From: Planctomycetota bacterium
Lineage (GTDB): Bacteria; Planctomycetota; Planctomycetia; Gemmatales; Gemmataceae
Direction: 5' to 3'
Assembly (NCBI GenBank): GCA_016177925.1
Contig: JACOUH010000301.1
Location: forward strand, 1-40,250
DNA: 40,250 bases
The notes under the pieces are model-generated. The model did no database searches. It was not told the DNA's origin and saw nothing but the letters and a program-made list of their open reading frames with translations. Positions 34,470 to 40,250 of this stretch are shown here, in pieces. Numbering within the stretch: position 1 is the stretch's first letter; each line of letters begins with the position of its first letter. The position numbers and the translations under genes are program-made.

Positions 34470-35930
34470 TCAGACACGCGGGTCGGAGCGCTGCCCGAGC
34501 AGAGGCGGGTAGCGACGGCGGACCGGCTCGACCTCCGCGGCCAGGAACTCCTCGACCTGCTGCTCCGCTCGCCCGGTGAGAATCGCCTGGGCGTCGATCT
34601 CGTCGAAGTCGACTTTCTCGAATAGCGGGTCGCCCGCCAGCCGCGCGAGCAGGTTGTTGTCCTGTGTCCCTTCTTTGACCCGGGCGGTTACTTCGTGGCT
34701 GTGCCGGCGGATCGCCTCGTGCAGTGCCTGCCGATCGCCGCCCAGGGCGACGGCCTTCATCAGGATGTGCTCCGTCGCCATGTAGGGGGAAACCCTTGCC
34801 ACATTGCGGCAAATCACCACCTCGTTGACCACCAGCGTGGAGGCCAGGTTCAGCGCCAGCCCCAGCACCGCGTCGGCAGTCAGGAACGCCTGCGGCAGGG
34901 TGAGACGACGGTTGACGCTGTCATCAAGAGTGCGCTCCAACCACTGCACGGCGGCGGTCTGGGCGGCGCTAACCTGCAATGCCACGAGGAACCGAGCGAG
35001 CCCGCACATTCGCTCCGCCCGCATCGGGTTCCGCTTGTAGGCCATCGCCGACGAGCCGACCTGCTCGTTCTCCTGCGGCTCTTCGACCTCCTGCTCGTGG
35101 GCCAGCAGGCGCAGGTCAGTGCCGAACTTGTGGGCACTTTGTCCCAGTCCGGACAGCACGTCCAGCACCTGGCTGTCGACCTTTCGGGTGTAGGTCTGCC
35201 CTGTGACGGGATGCACTTCCTTGAAGCCCATCTTCTCGGCGACGAGAGCATCGAGCCGGCGCACCTTGTCGTGGTCGCCGTGAAACAGGCTGAGGAAGCT
35301 GGCCTGCGTTCCCGTGGTGCCCTTGGCGCCGCGGAAACGCAGCGACGACAGGCGATGCTCGATCTCGTGCAGGTCAAGGAGGAAATCGTAGCCCCACAGG
35401 CAGGCGCGCTTGCCGACGGTCGTCAACTGGGCCGGCTGGAAGTGCGTGTAACCGAGTGTCTCCAGTCCCTTCCAACGCTGGGCGAAGCGGCCCAGCGCAT
35501 CGATAACGCCGACCAGGCGGTCGCGGAGCAGGCCAAGGCCCTCGCGCATCAAAAGGAGGTCGGTATTGTCGGTGACGTAGCAGGAAGTGGCGCCGAGGTG
35601 AAGGATGTCACGCGCGCCGGGCGCCGCCTCGCCGAAGGTGTGGATGTGCGCCATCACGTCGTGGCGCAGGCGCCGCTCGTGGGCGGCGGCCCGGTCAAAG
35701 TCGATGTCGTCGAGGTGAGCGCGCATCTCGTCGAGCTGTTCAGGCCGGACGCGCGGTGCGGTGCCATCGTCGGCAGGTAGGCCCAGTTCGTGCTGCGCCT
35801 CGGCCAGCGCCAGCCACAGACGCCGCCAGGTGCCGAACTTGCGGCGGGCCCCCCACAGCTCGGCCATCGCGGGGCTGGCGTAGCGTTCCACCAGGGGGTT
35901 GTCGTACAGCAACTTCGGGTCCATGAGCAC
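34470..35930 (-). CDS. purB: Adenylosuccinate lyase PurB
   Basis: PurB cleaves SAICAR and adenylosuccinate in purine synthesis. The 486-residue protein has the fumarase/aspartase superfamily signature [17 protein letters not shown], the [12 protein letters not shown] block with the active-site His region, and [17 protein letters not shown], where the conserved His is kept. The start is [13 protein letters not shown] (35930; 35924 also fits). It stands alone on the minus strand with no other pur genes in the window. Confidence 0.95.
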   Translation of the reverse strand: MLMDPKLLYDNPLVERYASPAMAELWGARRKFGTWRRLWLALAEAQHELGLPADDGTAPRVRPEQLDEMRAHLDDIDFDRAAAHERRLRHDVMAHIHTFGEAAPGARDILHLGATSCYVTDNTDLLLMREGLGLLRDRLVGVIDALGRFAQRWKGLETLGYTHFQPAQLTTVGKRACLWGYDFLLDLHEIEHRLSSLRFRGAKGTTGTQASFLSLFHGDHDKVRRLDALVAEKMGFKEVHPVTGQTYTRKVDSQVLDVLSGLGQSAHKFGTDLRLLAHEQEVEEPQENEQVGSSAMAYKRNPMRAERMCGLARFLVALQVSAAQTAAVQWLERTLDDSVNRRLTLPQAFLTADAVLGLALNLASTLVVNEVVICRNVARVSPYMATEHILMKAVALGGDRQALHEAIRRHSHEVTARVKEGTQDNNLLARLAGDPLFEKVDFDEIDAQAILTGRAEQQVEEFLAAEVEPVRRRYPPLLGQRSDPRV

Positions 35931-36222
35931 TCGGCCCTCCCTCGGTTGGTGAGCGGGGGGTGTGAATCCTCCGGTGCAGTCTTACCGGGGGCGGACCCGC
36001 TGGCGCGGGTCTTCGGGCCCCCGCTCGCCACCCAAACTGTAGCAAGGGAACGCCACCCGGCAAAGTCGTTTTTTCTCTTCCGCCCACCTTGCCTCCTCTC
36101 CCTCCTCCCTCGCGGCCATCAGCCGGCCTTGACCGCCTGCCGGTGCGATCGCTATAGGGTCTGCCGTCAACCTGTCCGGCCCCAGCGATCTGGCAACCTA
36201 TCCTCCCGTTCAGGGGCCTCCC

Positions 36223-36951
36223 ATGACCCGGAAATCCTTTCTCCGTGCGGTCGGCATCGTGCTGGTGCTCACGGGGGGCACGTGCGCAACCCTGATCCTG
36301 CTGATCCGGCACGAGCCGGAGGCATACCGGCGGGCCTGCCTTCCGCCCGGCCGAGAACGCGCCTTGCGCTCGCAGGAGTTCTACTCGGGCTTCCTTGAAC
36401 TGTACAACGCCTGCACCAACAAGGATCGCGACCTGGATCTCTGTCTGACCGACGAGCAGATCAACAGTTACTTCGTCGAGGACTTCCAGCGCTCCGGCGT
36501 GGCGCGACGGCTGCTCCCCGAGAAGATCAGCGAGCCGCGCGTCCTGCTCGAGCCGGGGAAGGTCCGCCTCGCCTTCCGCTACGGCAGTGGGCTGTGGAGC
36601 ACCATCATCACCATCGACTTCGGTCTGTGGCTGTGCCCCGAAGAGTCGAACGTCATCGCCCTGGAGTTGCAAGGGCTGCACGCCGGCTCGCTGCCGATCG
36701 GAGCGCAGGCGTTCCTCGACAGCCTGTCGGAGATCGCTGAGCAGAACAATATCCAGGTCAGCTGGCATCGCTACCCGCCGACAGGCAACCCGGTCGCCCT
36801 GCTGCGCTTCCAGAGCGACTCGCGCGACATGACCCTCCAGTTGCAGGCGGTCCATGTCGAGCAGGGGAACATCGTCATCCGCGGCCGGCCGGTCGACAGT
36901 GAATCGTCTCAGTCGGCGTCGCTGCCCAGCAACAAGCCGGCTGGCAACTGA
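36223..36951 (+). CDS. Membrane-anchored hypothetical protein
   Basis: The 242-residue protein has an N-terminal membrane segment (AVGIVLVLTGGTCATLILLI). A periplasmic-type part follows with LTDEQINSYFVEDFQRSGVA and RVLLEPGKVRLAFRYG, a pattern of conserved hypotheticals in planctomycetes. Function is unknown. It is followed after 4 nt by the probable GTG start of the FHA gene, so the two may be co-transcribed. Confidence 0.65.
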   Translation: MTRKSFLRAVGIVLVLTGGTCATLILLIRHEPEAYRRACLPPGRERALRSQEFYSGFLELYNACTNKDRDLDLCLTDEQINSYFVEDFQRSGVARRLLPEKISEPRVLLEPGKVRLAFRYGSGLWSTIITIDFGLWLCPEESNVIALELQGLHAGSLPIGAQAFLDSLSEIAEQNNIQVSWHRYPPTGNPVALLRFQSDSRDMTLQLQAVHVEQGNIVIRGRPVDSESSQSASLPSNKPAGN

Positions 36952-36955
36952 GCCC

Positions 36956-38125
36956 GTGACCCGCTGTCGCGGCTGCCCCGGCCAGTCGGGCGTACTTGGC
37001 CGGCTTCTACTTCTGCTCGAACACTTCCTTGTCGGCGCACTGCACGAAGAGTTATTCCGCGGGCTGGCGTTCGCTCGGCTGGAGCGCCTGGGTCAGGCCC
37101 AGGAGGAGGGCTGCGCTGCGCTGGCCGGCACCCTGGAGCAGCACGGCCGGCAGGTCGAGGAGGCGCTGGCCGGCCTGTCCGAACTGGTCGGGCAGACACA
37201 CACGACGGTCCTCGGCATCCAAAGCGAGCAGGAGCGGCAGGGTCAGCGCGTCGAGGAGATCTACGAGGCCGTCATGGAGATGCGGCGTCGCCCCGGCGCG
37301 GAGGTGACACCCACTCCGATCCCGGCCCGCGAGAAACGAGTCTTCGGTGAACCACCGGCGCAGCGGTTCGAGGCGACGCGGATCTGCCTGCGCGTCGCCG
37401 GCGGGACGGCGGCGCGCAACCTCTGCCTGCTGGCCCAGCGTGAGGTGCGGCTCGGCAAGAATCGCGAAAATGACATCGTGCTGCGCGTCCTGCCGTCGAC
37501 GCCGGAGAACGACGACCTGACGAGTCGCATCAGCCGCACGCACGCCGTCGTGCGGCTGGCCGCCGACGGAGTCGTGTGGCAGAACGCGAACTGCCAGAAC
37601 GGGACCATCGTCGCCGGCAAGGTGCTGCCCGCGGGCGCCTCCTGTCCGCTCTTGCCTGGCACGATCGTCCGGCCCGCCAATGTGCTATCCCTGAAGTGCC
37701 ATCTCTGCCCGTCGCCGGCAGCGGACGAGGAGACCTAGCGGCGCTTCGAGCAGGCGCTCGGCGTCCAGGCGCTGCGAGTGCCGGCCTTGGCGCAGACCTT
37801 GCGGTTGACTCGCGTCGACAACTTGACGGGCCTCGAGGAGTACGTGCTCTTCACGGGCGCTGCGCCACTGGGGAGCGATCCCTCCTGCCCGATCCACCTC
37901 GCCCACCCAAGCGTGAGTCCGTTCCACGCCCAGGTGTTGTGGCTGGGGCAGTCGTTCTGGCTGGAGCCGCTTCAGGCGAATCGGCCGACGAGGGTCGGAG
38001 GAAAGCCGGTTTCGCTGGACCACCTGGTCCCCTTGCGGCCGGAGATGGCGGTGCGGGTGGGGGAGGTCGAGGTGGCCGTCGCTGCTTACGCTCAGTTCTT
38101 CCTGGATTTCACGCCGGGACACTGA
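36956..38125 (+). pseudogene. FHA-domain protein split by an in-frame TAG
   Basis: A frame from GTG 36956 encodes a helical/coiled-coil N-terminal part (TLEQHGRQVEEALAGLSELV, EIYEAVMEMRRR) and an FHA domain (VRLGKNRENDIVLRV, SRISRTHAVVRL, NCQNGTIVAG). The frame ends at TAG 37736-37738 but continues in the same frame without further stops to 38125, encoding a second FHA-like domain (PLGSDPSCPIHLAHPSVSPFHAQVLW). FHA domains bind phosphothreonine and often partner Ser/Thr kinases, such as the one just downstream. A Trp to stop change (TGG to TAG) would explain the break. Two separate genes, the second starting at GTG 37778, is the alternative. Confidence 0.6.
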
Positions 38126-38184
38126 CCGGCGGGAGATTTCGTGGGAAGACGTTCGCGCGTGGGCCAACCTTGCCTGAGGTCATC

Positions 38185-40250
38185 ATGAGCGAGTTGCTCA
38201 TCCGTTGTGCTTGTGGCAACCGTATCCGCCTGCGGTTGGACCATGCAGGCAAGTCGGGGCGGTGCCCGCGCTGCGGGGCCGGGCTGGCAGTCCCGGCGGC
38301 CGAGATGTTCGACCCGCACGCCGGCCGCGAGTTGTCCGCCGCCGAGCTGGCAGTGCTGGCCGATCCCGGTCCGTGGCGGCCCGGGACGGTCGTCGACGGT
38401 CGGTACGAGGTGCGCCGCCTGCTTGGCGCGGGGACGTTTGGGGCGGTCTGGCAGGCCCGCCACAAGGAGTGGGGCATCGACCTCGCTGTCAAGGAGTTGC
38501 GCACCGACAAGAAGGCCGGTGAGCAGAGGCGGCGGGTGTTCCTGCGTGAGTGCCAGGCGTGGATCGACCTGGGGCTGCACCCGCATGTGATCACGGCCTG
38601 GTATGTGCGCGAACTGGACGGCACCCCCTACCTGTTTTTGGAATACTGCGACGGCGGCAGCCTGGCCGAATGGATCGACCAGGGCAAGACCCGTGAGCTG
38701 GCCACCGCCCTGGACATCGGCATCCAACTGTGCTGGGGGTTGGCCCACTGTCACTCGAAGGGGATCGTCCACCGCGACTTCAAGCCGCTCAACGTGCTCA
38801 TGACCCAGGACGGCACCGCAAAGCTGACCGACTTCGGCACGGTGAAGTACGCGGCCCAGGAACTGGCAGCCGAAGTGGCCCAGCCGGGCGTCGTAGAGGA
38901 TTTGCGCAGGACCATTTGGCGGTCAGCTGCAGGGGACGCCGCCGTACATGCCGCCGGAGCAGTGGGTGAAAGGCGGTCCCGTCGATGCGCGGGCCGACTT
39001 CTATGCCCTCGGGGTAACGCTCCACGAACTGTTCACCGGCACCCACCCCGTCAGGCCGGCAGAACCAACGCTTGCTAGCTGGGCGCGAGCACACCGGGAG
39101 GCAGCGCCCGTACCCGTGCAGGCCGCCCGACTGGACGCCCCCGAAGCCCTCGATCGCGTGGTGGAGCAGTGTCTGGCCAAGGACTGCGAGCAACGGCCCC
39201 AGACGGCCCAGGAAGTGGCCCGGTCGCTGATGGCGATTTATGCCCAGGTTGCTGGCCGAGACTATCCGCGGCCTGAGCCGCTGGAGGTCAGGCTGATGGC
39301 CGATAGCCTAGAGCGGTTCACACTTGCGTTGCACACTAACCCGAAGCGTCAGCGAGGGCCGGTCCCTCGCTGACGCTTCGGGTTAGTGTGCGACCCGGCC
39401 GCGAACCGCTCTAAACAACAAGGCGGCGTCGCTCTGGGACATGGGGCTGAAAGCCCAGGCGGAAAGCGCGTGGGAGGAGGCGCTGGAAAAGGATTCCAGG
39501 CATCCTGAAGCCACGTACAACCTCGGCCTGAGCCGCTGGCGTTCGTCCCGGATGGATGACACACCGTTGTTGGCTCGACTGGGGGAAATCAGCGCCGAAC
39601 GTCCAAACGACTGGTGGCCCCGCTATCTCCTGGCTCAGGTGCATTGGGAGCGCGGTGATTGCGCCTCGGCTGTCGAGTTGTTGGAAACCATTACAGGTTG
39701 CGCAGGCCGTTCCGACAAGGCGCAATTGTTACTGGAGCAGACGGTGAAGAACTTGCCGCGCTCCCGGCGCTGCCTATGCACCGTTGAAGATGGGCACGGA
39801 TTCGCAATCGGATTCGATGGTAGATCGGTACAGTCGGTGGTGTTGAGTGGGGACGGCCGCCTGGCTCTCTCGGCGGGGCGTGACGAGACCCTGCGCCTCT
39901 GGGAGGTCTCCAGCGGCAGCTGCCTGCGCACCTTTGAAGGGCACAAGAGCGGTTTACGGGCGGCGGCTTTGAGTGCCGACAGCCGCTTCGCCTTGTCCGG
40001 AAGCGGGGACGGGACGATCCGACTATGGTTCCTGGACTGGGAGCTGGAAGACAAGCAGCTGGCGGATTGGGATGAGAGGGCACGTCCCTTCTTGGAGGTC
40101 TTCTTGACCCTCAACACACCGTATTTCGAGGAGCCAGCCAAGGGGAATTGGTTCCGGAAACTCCTTGGCCGGCCGCCCATCTTCGAGCGTCGGGGCAAGC
40201 CCACTTGGACTGATGCCGACTTCCAACAGCTGCTACACACACTTGGCTGC
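38185..40250 (+). pseudogene. Zinc-ribbon Ser/Thr kinase with TPR and WD40 parts, broken by frameshift and mobile-element insertion
   Basis: From 38185: a zinc ribbon (CAC...CPRCG, residues 8-31), then a kinase domain. It keeps the glycine loop LGAGTFGAVW (80-89), Lys103, HRD 196-198 and DFG 216-218. Between 38897 and 38923 the frame shifts (one extra base or two missing); the original frame stops at 39078. The kinase continues in the other frame as QLQGTPPYMPPEQW, DARADFYALGVTLHELFTGTHP and RPQTAQEVARSLM. It is cut at 39311 by the 101-bp element. Beyond it the protein resumes (NNKAASLWDMGLKAQAESAW) with TPR-like and two WD40 repeats (LALSAGRDETLRLWEV, FALSGSGDGTIRLW), and it is still open at the window end. 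Confidence 0.85.
39311..39411 (-). mobile_element. 101-bp MITE-like palindromic element, copy 2, with TA duplication
   Basis: The sequence is identical over 101 bases to the reverse complement of copy 1 (20157-20257) and is flanked by TA at 39309-39310 and 39412-39413. It interrupts the kinase-TPR-WD40 frame. Deleting the element plus one TA joins GCCGATAGC-CTA-AACAAC and restores an uninterrupted reading frame. Confidence 0.93.

Noticed and set aside
37736..37738. Programmed readthrough or pyrrolysine at TAG
   Set aside because: No supporting stem-loop or Pyl genes are seen; a nonsense change is simpler.

Overview
The window looks like a chromosome segment from a planctomycete, probably Gemmataceae-like. 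This is inferred from gene content: two PVC-type haem-binding CxxCH proteins with HEAT repeats, a DUF1501 protein, a DUF1080 protein, a ThuA protein, a zinc-ribbon Ser/Thr kinase followed by TPR/WD40 sequence, very G+C-rich coding DNA, and many short palindromic repeats between and inside genes.

Layout. 1-4303: an SGNH-like protein (5' end cut by the window) overlaps a large haem-binding protein by ATGA. 4314-6527: a small conserved gene diverges from recJ. 6570-8017: a degenerate, frameshifted sulfatase-like gene. 8059-9131: truB on the minus strand with a hairpin array in its leader. 9184-10095: a diacylglycerol-kinase-family lipid kinase. 10183-12590: a minus-strand run of a SUMF1-domain membrane protein, a small protein, an SDR reductase and a P-II protein. 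12591-13016: abutting palindromic elements. 13017-14396: DUF1501. 14894-19918: a 1674-residue protein joining SGNH, dehydrogenase/propeller, HEAT, F5/8 C, cupredoxin and cytochrome c parts. 19950-20370: remains of a small gene pair. 20372-22876: an esterase. 23141-24616: a sigma-54 response regulator. 25018-25379: a tRNA-Ile(CAU) gene interrupted by a 290-bp group I intron. 25498-26931: MATE transporter. 27656-30042: a conserved hypothetical, DUF1080 and ThuA. 30404-33787: a lipoprotein lipase-like hydrolase and a LeuC-like dehydratase. 33775-35930: a hypothetical and purB. 36223-40250: a membrane-anchored hypothetical, an FHA gene with an in-frame stop, and a kinase-TPR-WD40 gene carrying a frameshift and an insertion.

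The strongest observations are three. (1) A 101-bp palindromic element occurs twice, at 20157-20257 and 39311-39411, identical over its whole length in opposite orientation and flanked by TA duplications. In-silico removal of each copy restores a reading frame. (2) A group I intron, for which P3-P8 pairings can be drawn by eye, splits tRNA-Ile(CAU) between U33 and C34. (3) One extracellular redox architecture appears both as two overlapping genes (1-4303) and as one giant fusion (14894-19918) that also gained cupredoxin and discoidin-like domains.

Most of the intact genes are housekeeping (recJ, truB, purB, P-II, tRNA-Ile) or belong to the secreted redox and carbohydrate-related families typical of planctomycetes. 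The right end (FHA to kinase) shows several independent lesions and seems to be decaying.
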